Shown piece by piece: positions 1 to 8,538 of a stretch of 64,000 nucleotides of DNA (its first letter is position 1; the number at the start of each line of letters is the position of its first letter). The stretch comes from Hyphomicrobium sp. 12-62-95 (GTDB lineage Bacteria; Pseudomonadota; Alphaproteobacteria; Rhizobiales; Hyphomicrobiaceae), in assembly GCA_002279935.1 (NCBI GenBank), contig NCCZ01000003.1, positions 306,001-370,000 of the forward strand, in the 5' to 3' direction. The notes beneath the pieces are model-generated. The model was given only the letters and a program-made list of their open reading frames with translations, was not told the origin of the DNA and made no database searches. The translations under genes were made by a program, and so were the position numbers.

Positions 1-1
1 C

Positions 2-385
2 GTCCCCAATTATTGGATCGACGTTCGCACCATGGCCGATCTCGATGAGATTGCCGCCACCTTCCGCCGCGAACACGGCCGCTGGTTCCGCGTCGCCACC
101 AAATACATCAACACCACGCGCCGCTTTTTCGCCGAAAAAGGCGTCATCGATTACCGCATCATCGAGAGCCTCGGCGCGACCGAAGGCGCACCCGCAGCCG
201 GCACCGCCGACCTCATCGTCGATATCACCTCGACCGGCGCGACGCTGTTAGCCAACGGACTGCGCATTCTCGACGATGGCGTCATCCTTAAATCGGAGGC
301 CAACCTCGTCGCCTCCAAGGTCGCCAACTGGTCGCCAGCCGCGCGTCAGGCCGAAAACGAAATCATGCAGGCGTTGGGAATTTGA
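2..385 (+). CDS. hisG: ATP phosphoribosyltransferase HisG, C-terminal part (5' end outside window)
   Basis: The reading frame is open from base 2 and the protein enters the window mid-chain ([10 protein letters not shown] before the first ATG at 32), so about 127 C-terminal residues are present. The stretch with RVATKY, RFFAEKG and [20 protein letters not shown] is typical of the short-form HisG that works with HisZ. HisG condenses ATP and PRPP in the first step of histidine synthesis in the cytoplasm. The ATG at 32 is internal and not the real start. The gene is convergent with the oxidase at 387-1661, with one base between the stops. The family call is firm. The N-terminal half cannot be judged. 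Confidence 0.9.
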   Translation, partial: VPNYWIDVRTMADLDEIAATFRREHGRWFRVATKYINTTRRFFAEKGVIDYRIIESLGATEGAPAAGTADLIVDITSTGATLLANGLRILDDGVILKSEANLVASKVANWSPAARQAENEIMQALGI

Positions 386-386
386 C

Positions 387-1661
387 CTACAGCCGGTCCT
401 TCAAACGATAATAGAGCATCCCGAGCGCCAGCATCTGATTGCCGGCCCACCGGCCGACCGGCAGCTGCCAGTGCCGGATACTCTCGAACAGATCGAGCCG
501 CTCCGTCGTCCCGCAAATCGCATCCGCCACGATCTCGCCCGCGATGTGCGTCGCGTTCACCCCATGCCCGCAATAGCCCTGCATATAATAGAGGTTCGGC
601 TCCAGCCGCCCGATCGCCGGCACGCGATTGAGCACGATCCCGATCCGCCCCGCCCACGTGAAGTCCACTTTCTTGTCGGACAGCTGCGGAAAAATCTCGT
701 CCAGCCGCGTTTTCATCGTCGCCGTGATGTTCCCCGGATCGCGATTGGAATAATTGCACCGCCCGCCAAACAGCATCCGCCGGTCGCCCGACATCCGGAA
801 ATAATCGAGCACCAGATTGCTATCGCAGATCGCCAGATCCTGCGGATTGATCGAACGCGCCAGATTATCGCTCAAAGGTTCCGTCGCGATGATGTAGCTG
901 CCGGTCGGAAACTGCAGCCCCCACAGCCGCCCGCGCTCGAACTCATGCGACGTGTCCCCGCCGAGCACGATCGCATCTGCGTCCACGCGGCCCTTCGCGG
1001 TGCGCGCAAACGGCTTCGCCCCGCCTTTCATTTCCAGAACACGCGAATCTTCGAAAATCTGCACGCCTAGCGAAGCCGCCGCCCGCGCTTCGCCCAGGCA
1101 CAGATTAAGCGGATGCAAATGCCCGCTCCGGCGATCGATGATGCCGCCGTGATAGAGCCCCGTGTCGAGCACCCCGCGCAGGTCGCCCGCCTCGATCAAC
1201 TCGTGATGGTCGCCCTCGCCGTCCTTCACCCGCGCATCGTAATAGGCCCGGATGCCATCCATATGCCTCGGCCGGGCGGCCACCTCCATCCACCCGTCCT
1301 TCCAATCGCAGTCGATCGCATACTTGGCGATCCGCTCCTTGATGATCTCATGCCCCCGGTATCGGATATCGCGCACGAGCTTTGCCCCCGCCGCGCCCAG
1401 CTGCCGCTCGATCTCCGCTTCGCCCGAAATCCCGGCGATACACTGCCCGCCGTTCCGCCCCGATGCTCCCCACCCCACACGGTTGGCTTCGAGCACGACG
1501 ACCTTGCGCCCCTTCTCCGCCAGCGACAGCGCCGTCGCGATCCCGGAAAATCCGCCGCCGACCACGCACACGTCCGCCTTGATCGACCCCTCGAGCGCGG
1601 GATAGCGCGTCGTATCGTTGACGGTCGCGGCGTAATACGAAGTCGTGTGCGGCTCGGCCAT
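387..1661 (-). CDS. puuB: FAD-dependent oxidoreductase, gamma-glutamylputrescine oxidase-like
   Basis: This is a 424-residue DAO-family flavoprotein. An N-terminal Rossmann motif, VVGGGFSG (about 33-40), is followed by GWGASGRNGGQ (63-73), the usual FAD-contacting segment of PuuB/OrdL enzymes. Length matches E. coli PuuB (about 426 aa). PuuB oxidises gamma-glutamylputrescine to the aldehyde, releasing ammonia and H2O2. The substrate is inferred from context: potFGHI lies just upstream on the same strand and a PuuA-like ligase sits at 7136. The ATG at 1661 is preceded by two TTGTGATCACAA-type palindromes, and a terminator separates the gene from potI, so it probably has its own regulated promoter. 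Another amine or amino-acid oxidase specificity is possible. Confidence 0.82.
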   Translation of the reverse strand: MAEPHTTSYYAATVNDTTRYPALEGSIKADVCVVGGGFSGIATALSLAEKGRKVVVLEANRVGWGASGRNGGQCIAGISGEAEIERQLGAAGAKLVRDIRYRGHEIIKERIAKYAIDCDWKDGWMEVAARPRHMDGIRAYYDARVKDGEGDHHELIEAGDLRGVLDTGLYHGGIIDRRSGHLHPLNLCLGEARAAASLGVQIFEDSRVLEMKGGAKPFARTAKGRVDADAIVLGGDTSHEFERGRLWGLQFPTGSYIIATEPLSDNLARSINPQDLAICDSNLVLDYFRMSGDRRMLFGGRCNYSNRDPGNITATMKTRLDEIFPQLSDKKVDFTWAGRIGIVLNRVPAIGRLEPNLYYMQGYCGHGVNATHIAGEIVADAICGTTERLDLFESIRHWQLPVGRWAGNQMLALGMLYYRLKDRL

Positions 1662-1691
1662 GTGTACAGGGTCCGGTCAGAGTTGCGCCAA

Positions 1692-1705
1692 TTTGTGATC
1701 ACAAA
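1692..1705. promoter_or_regulatory. Palindromic operator candidate TTTGTGATCACAAA (puuB-proximal)
   Basis: This is a perfect 14-bp palindrome 30 bp upstream of the puuB start codon. It shares the TGTGATCACA core with three other sites at 1770, 6150 and 7031, all in front of polyamine genes. It is probably bound by the GntR/FCD regulator at 6251. That assignment is inference. Confidence 0.7.
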
Positions 1706-1769
1706 ATGCGAGACTGTCAACCGCATCAATAAATCGATCTAAATGGTATTTCTCCAATGATGCGCTACG

Positions 1770-1781
1770 TTGTGATCACAA
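1770..1781. promoter_or_regulatory. Palindromic operator candidate TTGTGATCACAA (puuB-distal)
   Basis: This is a perfect 12-bp palindrome, the second site in the puuB upstream region, about 77 bp centre to centre from the first. Two sites suggest cooperative binding or looping at this promoter. Confidence 0.68.
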
Positions 1782-1805
1782 ATGAGATGGCCTGATCAAA
1801 ATGCA

Positions 1806-1834
1806 AAGGCGCGCCGGTGACTCCGGCGCGCCTT
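1806..1834 (-). terminator. Rho-independent terminator after potI
   Basis: A perfect 12-bp stem (1806-1817 with 1823-1834) closes a 5-nt loop. On the minus strand it is followed by a T-rich run (TTTGCATTTT). It lies 20 bases past the potI stop and ends the potFGHI unit before the puuB promoter. Confidence 0.85.
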
Positions 1835-1854
1835 GCCGTCGAAGAAGCTAAATC

Positions 1855-2679
1855 TTAGTTCGCCGCCGCGTCCGCCGCGCGCCGGTCGCGTTCCATGCGC
1901 GACGACTGCAGTTTCGTCATGTAGGACGCGATCAGCACGCCCACCGTCACGAACGCGATCATGATGGTCGAAATCGCGTTGATTTCCGGCGTCACGCCAA
2001 GCCGCACCTGCGAGTAGATCTTCATTGGCAGCGTCGTCGCCGACGGCCCCGTCGTGAAGCTTGCGATCACGAGGTCGTCGAGCGACAGCGTGAACGCCAG
2101 CAGCCATGCCGAGATCACCGACGGCGCGATGATCGGCAGCGTTACCTGGAAGAATGTGCCGACCGGTGATGCCCCCAAATCCATGGCCGCTTCCTCCACC
2201 CGGCTATCGAAGTCGGTTAGCCGCGCCTGCACTACGACTGCTGCAAAGCACATGGTGAAGGTCGCGTGCGCCAGCACGATGGTCCAGAAACCGCGGTCGA
2301 AGTTGATCGCAACGAAGAGGAGGAGAAGCGACAGGCCGGTGATCACTTCCGGCATGACGAGGGGCGCAAAGATCATGCCCGAAAAGAGCGTCCGCCCCGG
2401 AAAGCGCCCCATCCGCACCAGCACCAAGGCGGCCATCGTGCCCAGCACCGTTGCGATGGTCGCCGAGATGAACGCCACCTGCAGCGTGATCCACGCCGCA
2501 TCCATAAGCTGCTCGTTCTCAAGCAGGCCCGCGTACCACTTGGTCGAGAACCCGCCCCACACCGTCACGAGTTTCGACTCGTTGAACGAGTAGATGACCA
2601 GGATCAGGATCGGGATGTAGAGAAACGCGAACCCGAGAACGATCGCCGTCACGTTGAACCAGGTAAAGCGGGTATTCAT
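1855..2679 (-). CDS. potI: Putrescine/spermidine ABC transporter permease PotI/PotC type
   Basis: This 274-residue inner-membrane permease has six hydrophobic segments and an EAA loop around EEAAMDLGASPVGTFFQVTLP, the cytoplasmic coupling helix that docks on the ATPase. Its length is close to E. coli PotI (about 281 aa). The frame is open further upstream, but the ATG at 2679 overlaps the potH stop by four bases (ATGA), the usual coupled start. It is the last gene of the potF-potG-potH-potI operon. It imports polyamine together with PotH and PotG. Whether the substrate is putrescine or spermidine is not settled by sequence alone; the adjacent puu-type genes favour putrescine. Confidence 0.88.
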   Translation of the reverse strand: MNTRFTWFNVTAIVLGFAFLYIPILILVIYSFNESKLVTVWGGFSTKWYAGLLENEQLMDAAWITLQVAFISATIATVLGTMAALVLVRMGRFPGRTLFSGMIFAPLVMPEVITGLSLLLLFVAINFDRGFWTIVLAHATFTMCFAAVVVQARLTDFDSRVEEAAMDLGASPVGTFFQVTLPIIAPSVISAWLLAFTLSLDDLVIASFTTGPSATTLPMKIYSQVRLGVTPEINAISTIMIAFVTVGVLIASYMTKLQSSRMERDRRAADAAAN

Positions 2680-3566
2680 CGTCCGGCCTCCCGTGCACGC
2701 TGCTGAGCCCACTGGAAGGCAACGATCGGTACGATCAGCACCAACAACAGAAGCACCGCCACCGCCGAGGCCACCGGCCAATCGCGGTTGTTAAAGAACT
2801 CGCTCCACAGCGTCTTGCCGATCATGAGCGTTTCCGAGCCGCCGAGCAGATCGGGAATGACGAACTCGCCCGTTGCGGGGATGAAGACGAGGAAGCACCC
2901 CGCCACAATGCCCGGAATCGAAAGCGGGAAAGTCACCTGCCAGAACGCCTTCCACGGCGGCGATCCCAGATCCTCCGCCGCTTCGAGAAGCCGCCCGTCG
3001 ATCTTCTCAAGGCTGGCATACAGCGGCAGCACCATGAACGGCAGATACGAATAGACGATGCCGATATAGACCGCCGTCGTCGTGTTCATGATCTGCAACG
3101 GCTCGCTGATCGCTCCGATGTGCAGCAGGAATGCGTTCAGCAAACCTTCGTTCTTGAGAATGCCGATCCACGCATAGACCCGGATCAAAAACGACGTCCA
3201 GAAGGGCAGGATGACGAACATCATCAAGGTCGGCTGCCACTCTTTCGGCGCCCGCGCCATGCCGTAGGCCAGCGGATAGGCAATCAGCAAAGTCAGAAAC
3301 GTCGCCACCGCCGCGATCTTCAAGCTCGACCAGTAGGAAGACGTGTAAAGTTCATCGGAGAAGATAAAAGCGTACTTCTCGAAGTCCAACTGCCCGAGTT
3401 TGGTGCTGATCGACTCCCACCCCTCGCTCAAACTGAACACGGGCGTGTAGGGCGGGATCGAGATCTCCGACTCCGAGAGCGAGATCTTGAACACGATAAA
3501 GAACGGGATCAGGAAGAACAGCAGCAGCCAAACGTAGGGCGCCGCGATAACCATCCACTTGCGCAT
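2676..3566 (-). CDS. potH: Putrescine/spermidine ABC transporter permease PotH/PotB type
   Basis: This is a 296-residue membrane permease. The first transmembrane segment begins near residue 8 (PYVWLLLFFLIPF), which fits a PotB/PotH protein with a short cytoplasmic N-terminus. The EAA loop is visible as LLEAAEDLGSPPWKAFWQVT. It forms the heterodimeric channel with the downstream permease, to which it is joined by a 4-bp overlap. It lies 74 bp after potG in the same operon. The ribosome-binding site before the ATG at 3566 is weak, which may reflect translation coupled to potG. Confidence 0.88.
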   Translation of the reverse strand: MRKWMVIAAPYVWLLLFFLIPFFIVFKISLSESEISIPPYTPVFSLSEGWESISTKLGQLDFEKYAFIFSDELYTSSYWSSLKIAAVATFLTLLIAYPLAYGMARAPKEWQPTLMMFVILPFWTSFLIRVYAWIGILKNEGLLNAFLLHIGAISEPLQIMNTTTAVYIGIVYSYLPFMVLPLYASLEKIDGRLLEAAEDLGSPPWKAFWQVTFPLSIPGIVAGCFLVFIPATGEFVIPDLLGGSETLMIGKTLWSEFFNNRDWPVASAVAVLLLLVLIVPIVAFQWAQQRAREAGR

Positions 3567-3640
3567 GCGCTACACCGTCTCTTGCTGAACACGGGTTGAT
3601 CGGCCCATTCGGATGGGGGCTTTGCAAAACATGACGCGCC

Positions 3641-4852
3641 TCACGCTTTGAGAACGACGGCGGATTCGGCCGGCCATTCGAGCCACACCGTGTCGTCCCA
3701 CGATATGGCCCGCTCGACGTTGTGCGAGGAGTTGGCCCTGAGCGCCGTCACGCGGTTTCCCGCCTCCGTGTGCACGTGATAATGCGAGATCGAGCCGAGA
3801 TAGCCCACATCATCGACGCGACCCTTGACGACATTCACGTTGCTCTGCGGCGGATCGAGGCTGATGCGGAACTTTTCCGGCCGGACCGACAGCCAGACCT
3901 GCTGCCCGACGAATAGCCCTTCGCACGCTCCCGCCTTGAAAATCCGTCCATCGCCAGACGCCGGCGTGATCTCGACCGTGCCGTCGCCCGGCAACGAGAC
4001 CACCTTGCCTTCCATGATGTTCACGTCGCCTATGAACTGCGCCACGTAGCGCGACTGCGGCGACTCGTAGATCTCGCCCGGCGTGGACACCTGTTCCAGC
4101 CGGCCCTGGTTCATCACCGCGATGCGCGAGGCCACCGTCATCGCCTCTTCCTGATCGTGCGTCACGATCACGAACGTGGTGCCAGTCTGCTCCTGAATGC
4201 GCATGAGTTCAAACTGCGCCTGATTGCGCAGCTTCTTGTCGAGCGCGCCCAGCGGTTCGTCGAGCAGCATCAATTTCGGCTTCTTTGCAATGGCGCGCGC
4301 CAGAGCCACGCGCTGCTGCTGCCCGCCCGACAATTGATGCGGCTTGCGATGCGCAAACTTGCCCAACTCCACCAGCGACATGGCTTCGTTGACGCGCGCC
4401 TTGATTTGGTCCTCGGGCATGCCTTCTTGGCGCAAGCCGAAGCCGACGTTCCTTTCCACCGTCATGTGCGGGAACAGCGCATACGACTGGAACATCATGT
4501 TGATGTTGGAGCGCTCGTAGGGCGCCAGATCGGTGATGTCTTTACCCTCGACGATCACACGCCCCTCGGTCGGCTTCTCAAAGCCGGCCAGCATGCGCAA
4601 CAGCGTGGTCTTGCCGCAACCCGACGGCCCGAGCAGCGCGAAGAACTCGCGTTCGTAGATATCGAGCGTGATGTTGTCGACCGCAACGAAATCGCCAAAG
4701 CGCTTGGTGACATTCTCAAACCGGATGATCGGCTGCTTCGACGGATCCTTCCACGGCGCAAACCCCGATTGCGGTGCTGCGGTTCTGAGCAAGCGCCGCT
4801 CGGCTGGCGAAGCGCCGGCTGCAGGTCCGTTGATCGTCGGAGATGCGGTCAT
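3641..4852 (-). CDS. potG: Polyamine ABC transporter ATP-binding protein PotG/PotA type
   Basis: This 403-residue ATPase has Walker A GPSGCGKT (about 75-82), signature LSGGQQQ (174-180) and Walker B LMLLDEP (194-200). A C-terminal TOBE-like domain (about 275-400) follows. PotG is usually about 377 aa; the extra length is an N-terminal extension of about 40 residues before the ABC core. It powers polyamine import at the inner membrane. The start at 4852 follows a GAGGTTCTCC ribosome site. A terminator-like hairpin separates it from potF, so it is probably expressed below the binding protein. Confidence 0.92.
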   Translation of the reverse strand: MTASPTINGPAAGASPAERRLLRTAAPQSGFAPWKDPSKQPIIRFENVTKRFGDFVAVDNITLDIYEREFFALLGPSGCGKTTLLRMLAGFEKPTEGRVIVEGKDITDLAPYERSNINMMFQSYALFPHMTVERNVGFGLRQEGMPEDQIKARVNEAMSLVELGKFAHRKPHQLSGGQQQRVALARAIAKKPKLMLLDEPLGALDKKLRNQAQFELMRIQEQTGTTFVIVTHDQEEAMTVASRIAVMNQGRLEQVSTPGEIYESPQSRYVAQFIGDVNIMEGKVVSLPGDGTVEITPASGDGRIFKAGACEGLFVGQQVWLSVRPEKFRISLDPPQSNVNVVKGRVDDVGYLGSISHYHVHTEAGNRVTALRANSSHNVERAISWDDTVWLEWPAESAVVLKA

Positions 4853-4909
4853 GGAGAACCTCTGGAGTGTTGAGCGCGGCGGCGGCCCGCGCAGTCAGGA
4901 CTGCAAATG

Positions 4910-4940
4910 AAAACCGCGCCGGAGCAGGGCTCCAGCGCGG
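4910..4940 (-). terminator. Intercistronic hairpin between potF and potG
   Basis: The stem pairs 4914-4925 with 4929-4940, with one mismatch and a 3-nt loop. It is followed on the minus strand by TTTT. Its position just after the potF stop fits partial termination that keeps the binding protein more abundant than the membrane parts. Confidence 0.65.
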
Positions 4941-4953
4941 TGACTTTTCTTGG

Positions 4954-6063
4954 TTACTTGCCGGTCACGACACCGGTCCACAGTCGCGTGACGGATCGTT
5001 GTGTCTTGGCGTCGTAGGCGAGCTTGACGAAGAGGTTGTTCATCGTCGCGTCGTCCGGATAGATGGCCGGATCACCCTTCACTTCATCGGAGACGAACTC
5101 CTTGGAAGCAAGGTTGCCGTTCGCGTAGTTGATGTAGTTCGAGGCCTTCGCAATCACTTCCGGCCGCAGGAGATAGTTGAGGAATTCGTGGGCTTCCGCG
5201 ACGTTTTCCGCATCCTTCGGGATCGCCATCATATCGAACCACATCATCGCCCCCTCCTTGGGGATCGAATATTTGATGACATGCCCATTCTTGGCTTCCA
5301 CCGCACGGTCGCGCGCCTGCAGAATGTCGCCCGACCAACCGATCGCAATGCAGATGTCGCCATCAGCCAGCGCGTTGATGTATTCCGACGAGTGGAACTT
5401 CTTCACGTTCGCACGAACCGACTTCAAGAGCTCCGCGCCCTTCTTCAGTTCAGCCTCGTCCGTCGTGTTTGGATCGATGCCGAGATAGCGCAGCGCCGAC
5501 GAGAGAATGTCGTCCGGGCTGTCGAGCATGAAAATGCCGCAGTCCTTGAACTTTGCGGCCAGCTCCGGCTTGAACACGAGATCCCAGGAGTTCACAGGCG
5601 CATCGGCCATGCGTTCCTTGATCTTGCCTTCGTTGTAGCCGATGCCCGTCGTGCCCCACATGTAGGTCAAAGCGTGGTCGCCGTTGGGATCGTACACGTC
5701 CGTGCGCTTCGCAACTTCAGGCCAGACGTTGCCAATGTTCGTCAGCTTCGCCTTGTCGAGTTTCTGGAATACGCCGGCCTTGATCTGGCGTGACAGAAAC
5801 GCACCGGTAGGCACGACGATGTCGTAACCCGTCTTGCCGGCCAGCAGCTTGGTTTCCAGAACCTCGTTGCTATCGAACACGTCGTACGTAACCTTGATGC
5901 CGGTTTCCTTGGTGAAGTCCGCAAGGATCGACTCGTCGATGTAGTCGGACCAGTTAAAGACTTTCACTTCGCGGTCTTTGGCGAACGAGGCCGAAGCCAC
6001 GGCCAAGACACCGGCAGCGACGCCCGCGACCAACGCAAAGCGCTTTATTCCGGGTTTCAACAT
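4954..6063 (-). CDS. potF: Periplasmic putrescine-binding protein PotF type
   Basis: The protein has 369 residues. A signal peptide ends near residue 28 (ASASFA) and the mature protein opens with VKVFNWSDYI, the hallmark start of PotD/PotF solute-binding proteins. Later segments (YDIVVPTGAFLSRQIKAGVF, CIAIGWSGDILQA, YINYANGN) match the same family, and length matches E. coli PotF (370 aa). It delivers polyamine to PotGHI in the periplasm. A strong AGGAGGAG site precedes the ATG at 6063. It is the first gene of the operon, divergent from the GntR gene, with one TTGTGATCACAA palindrome in the shared intergenic region. Confidence 0.93.
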   Translation of the reverse strand: MLKPGIKRFALVAGVAAGVLAVASASFAKDREVKVFNWSDYIDESILADFTKETGIKVTYDVFDSNEVLETKLLAGKTGYDIVVPTGAFLSRQIKAGVFQKLDKAKLTNIGNVWPEVAKRTDVYDPNGDHALTYMWGTTGIGYNEGKIKERMADAPVNSWDLVFKPELAAKFKDCGIFMLDSPDDILSSALRYLGIDPNTTDEAELKKGAELLKSVRANVKKFHSSEYINALADGDICIAIGWSGDILQARDRAVEAKNGHVIKYSIPKEGAMMWFDMMAIPKDAENVAEAHEFLNYLLRPEVIAKASNYINYANGNLASKEFVSDEVKGDPAIYPDDATMNNLFVKLAYDAKTQRSVTRLWTGVVTGK

Positions 6064-6149
6064 GTACGAACTCCTCCTTGGAGAGCTGTGAGTGACGTCG
6101 CGATGCTGGCCCCGCGCTCACACCCGCGCCCATCCGCAACGTGACCCCA

Positions 6150-6161
6150 TTGTGATCACAA
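6150..6161. promoter_or_regulatory. Palindromic operator candidate TTGTGATCACAA between potF and the GntR gene
   Basis: This perfect 12-bp palindrome lies 87 bp before potF and about 90 bp before the regulator gene. It is identical to the distal puuB site, so it could control both divergent promoters and give autoregulation. Confidence 0.7.
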
Positions 6162-6250
6162 AATTCCGGCGCTACAAGAGTATCGTTTCATCAAACTGCC
6201 AAACAGGCGGGCGCAGCCCGGCCCCGGGCAGGTGAGGAGTGGTCGGTCGG

Positions 6251-6973
6251 ATGAAGCGTCTGGCGGGCGTATCGGCGAGTACAAAGACCTCGCAAGCAAG
6301 TGAAGAGACTAGAGATTCCGATCGAATTGTCGGATTGACCACCCATGAAGAAGTCTATCGGCGATTGCGCGAACAAATCTTATACGGCGGCATCAAGCCG
6401 GGGTCGGCCGTAACTTTACGTGGTCTGGCCGACGAACTCGGCGTGAGTTCCATGCCCGTCCGCGAAGCCGTCCGCCGCTTGATTGCCGAGCGCGCCCTGC
6501 TCTTGCAGGACAACCGCCGCGTCATGGTCCCGCCGATGACGCGCGACACCTTCGAACAGATTTTGTTTGCCCGCCGCGCGTTGGAGCCTGAATTAGCGGC
6601 ACGCGCGCTGCCCAAATTGACGAAGAAGGATATCGCCGCCATCGAAGCCACCGATATGGCGATCGACCGTGCCATGCGCGCCGGCGACACCGAAGGCTAC
6701 ATGCGCGCCAACCACCAGTTTCATTTTTCCATCTATCGTAAATCCGAAGCCTGGACCCTCGTTGCCCTGGTGGAAAGCATCTGGCTGCAGTTCGGCCCCT
6801 TCATGCGCATGGCCTACGGCCGCATCGGCACATCCACCATCGAGGACCATCACGAGTTCGCACTCGCAGCAATGCAGAATGGCGACGTGCAAGGCCTGCG
6901 ATCCGCCATCGATGCCGACATCGGCCAGGGCATGGGCTTCATCGGCGAAGCGGTTTTAACCCGCGCGGGCTGA
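6251..6973 (+). CDS. GntR family transcriptional regulator, FCD subfamily (likely polyamine regulator)
   Basis: This 240-residue protein has an N-terminal winged helix (about 31-95) with LADELGVSSMPVREAVRRL, the GntR recognition region. An all-helical FCD ligand domain (about 105-225) retains acidic and His residues in NHQFHF and EDHHEF that usually bind a metal. A GTG at 6239 is also in frame, but the AGGTGAGGAG site at 6230-6239 fits the ATG at 6251 better. It is divergent from potF and has the puuA-like gene downstream. It probably represses the local pot and puu units through the four TGTGATCACA sites. E. coli uses the unrelated PuuR for this role. The ligand is unknown. Confidence 0.87.
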   Translation: MKRLAGVSASTKTSQASEETRDSDRIVGLTTHEEVYRRLREQILYGGIKPGSAVTLRGLADELGVSSMPVREAVRRLIAERALLLQDNRRVMVPPMTRDTFEQILFARRALEPELAARALPKLTKKDIAAIEATDMAIDRAMRAGDTEGYMRANHQFHFSIYRKSEAWTLVALVESIWLQFGPFMRMAYGRIGTSTIEDHHEFALAAMQNGDVQGLRSAIDADIGQGMGFIGEAVLTRAG

Positions 6974-7030
6974 GGACTTAGCTGTACTCGTCCTCTCCAT
7001 GCGCCTCCCCACCTTGAGTTGGGCCCAAAA

Positions 7031-7042
7031 TTGTGATCACAT
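7031..7042. promoter_or_regulatory. Operator candidate TTGTGATCACAT upstream of the puuA-like gene
   Basis: The TGTGATCACA core (7032-7041) is perfect. Only the outer base pair differs from the other three sites. It lies about 95 bp before the start codon at 7136. Confidence 0.65.
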
Positions 7043-7135
7043 TTGCCGCCGTAGTGGCTGCCGATCTAGGCCCCATCAAAGCCCTATCCAGTCAATGATT
7101 TTATCAGCAACACAAATTCTGCATCAGGTGCAACC

Positions 7136-8536
7136 ATGAGTGCCGAGGATCGATCCGGGTCGAGCGAGAGCGAGATCTTGAGCGTCGGAGCAACGCCCGA
7201 AAGCGTTCGGGCCTGGGTCCGCGCGCACCGGATTGAAGAGGTCGACTGTGCCGTCCCGGATATCGCGGGCGTTGCGCGCGGCAAGACCATGCCGGTCGAG
7301 AAATTCGTCAAGCTCGAGCCCGTCCATCTGCCGATCTCGATCTTCCACCAGACCATCACCGGCGATTACGTCGGCTTTGAAGAGGATGGCCAGGCGCTCT
7401 ACGCCGAAAGCGATCTCATGATGGTCCCAGATCTGACCACCATCCGCCCGGCGCCTTGGGCATCCAGCCCCACCGCGCAGGTCATCCACGACGCCACCTG
7501 GCAAAACGGCGATCCCGTCGAGATTGCCCCGCGCGCCGTGCTGCGCCGCGTCGTCGACCTGTATCGCAACGAGGGCTGGCAGCCCGTCGTCGCCCCCGAA
7601 CTCGAATTTTATCTGACCAAAACCAATCCCGATCCCGATTACCCGCTCGAACCGCCGACCGGCCGCTCCGGCCGCAAAGGTTCCGGCCGTCAGGCCTACA
7701 GCCTCGGCGCCGTCGACGAATACGACAAGATCGTCGACGACATCTATGAGTTCGCCGAACTGCAATATCTCCAAATCGACACGATCATTCAGGAAGGCGG
7801 CGCCGCCCAGCTCGAGATCAATCTCGTCCACGGCGATCCCGTACACCTCGCCGATCAGGTCTTCCTCTTCAAGCGCACCATCCGCGAAGCTGCCTTCAAG
7901 CACGGCTGCTATGCGACGTTCATGGCTAAGCCTTTGGAAAACGAGCCCGGCAGCGCCATGCACATCCACCAGAGCGTGGTGGACGCCAAAACCGGCCGCA
8001 ACATCTTCACCGATGACAAAGGCAATCCGAGCAAGCTGTTCCACCACTTCCTCGCCGGCCAGCAGTCCTACCTGCCGTCCGCCATGTGCCTTTTCGCGCC
8101 TTACGTGAATTCCTATCGCCGTCTCGTCCCCGGCGGTGCGGCCCCCATCAACGTCGAATGGGGCCTCGACAATCGCTCAGCCGGTTTGCGCATTCCCGTG
8201 TCAGGCCCTGCCGCCCGCCGCGTCGAAAATCGCCTACCCGGTTCCGACAGCAATCCCTACCTCGCCATCGCCGCCAGCTTGGCTTGCGGTTACCTCGGCA
8301 TGAAAAACAAACTCGAACCCCGCCCTGCCGTCGTCGGCAATGCCTATCGCAACAATCACCAGTTGCCCCGCGGACTGCTCGAAGCCCTCCTCGAATTCGA
8401 GGAAAGCAAGGAGCTGCACAAAATCCTCAATGACCGCTTCAGCCACGTTTACATGCAGATGAAGCGGTCAGAGTTCGAGGAATTCATGCGCGTGATCAGC
8501 CCGTGGGAGCGGGAGCACCTTCTGCTCAGCGTCTAG
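7136..8536 (+). CDS. puuA: Glutamine synthetase family protein, gamma-glutamylputrescine synthetase-like
   Basis: This 466-residue protein is of glutamine-synthetase fold. The N-terminal domain contains DIAGVARGKTMP, the PuuA/GlnA-III style variant of the GS beta-grasp. The catalytic domain shows GSAMHIHQSV (metal and glutamate site), the RRLVPG loop and NPYLAIAASLACGYLGMKN near the C-terminus. PuuA-type enzymes join glutamate to putrescine using ATP. Its length fits PuuA (about 472 aa). The context (pot transporter, PuuB-like oxidase, shared operator) supports this over ammonia-assimilating GlnA, which lacks the ARGK segment. Spermidine or another amine as acceptor remains possible. Confidence 0.83.
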   Translation: MSAEDRSGSSESEILSVGATPESVRAWVRAHRIEEVDCAVPDIAGVARGKTMPVEKFVKLEPVHLPISIFHQTITGDYVGFEEDGQALYAESDLMMVPDLTTIRPAPWASSPTAQVIHDATWQNGDPVEIAPRAVLRRVVDLYRNEGWQPVVAPELEFYLTKTNPDPDYPLEPPTGRSGRKGSGRQAYSLGAVDEYDKIVDDIYEFAELQYLQIDTIIQEGGAAQLEINLVHGDPVHLADQVFLFKRTIREAAFKHGCYATFMAKPLENEPGSAMHIHQSVVDAKTGRNIFTDDKGNPSKLFHHFLAGQQSYLPSAMCLFAPYVNSYRRLVPGGAAPINVEWGLDNRSAGLRIPVSGPAARRVENRLPGSDSNPYLAIAASLACGYLGMKNKLEPRPAVVGNAYRNNHQLPRGLLEALLEFEESKELHKILNDRFSHVYMQMKRSEFEEFMRVISPWEREHLLLSV

Positions 8537-8538
8537 AC

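Noticed and set aside
1692..7042. CRP-type sites (TGTGA...TCACA)
   Set aside because: The half-sites match CRP, but CRP needs a 6-bp spacer. Here the half-sites abut as TGTGATCACA, which fits a GntR-type operator better.
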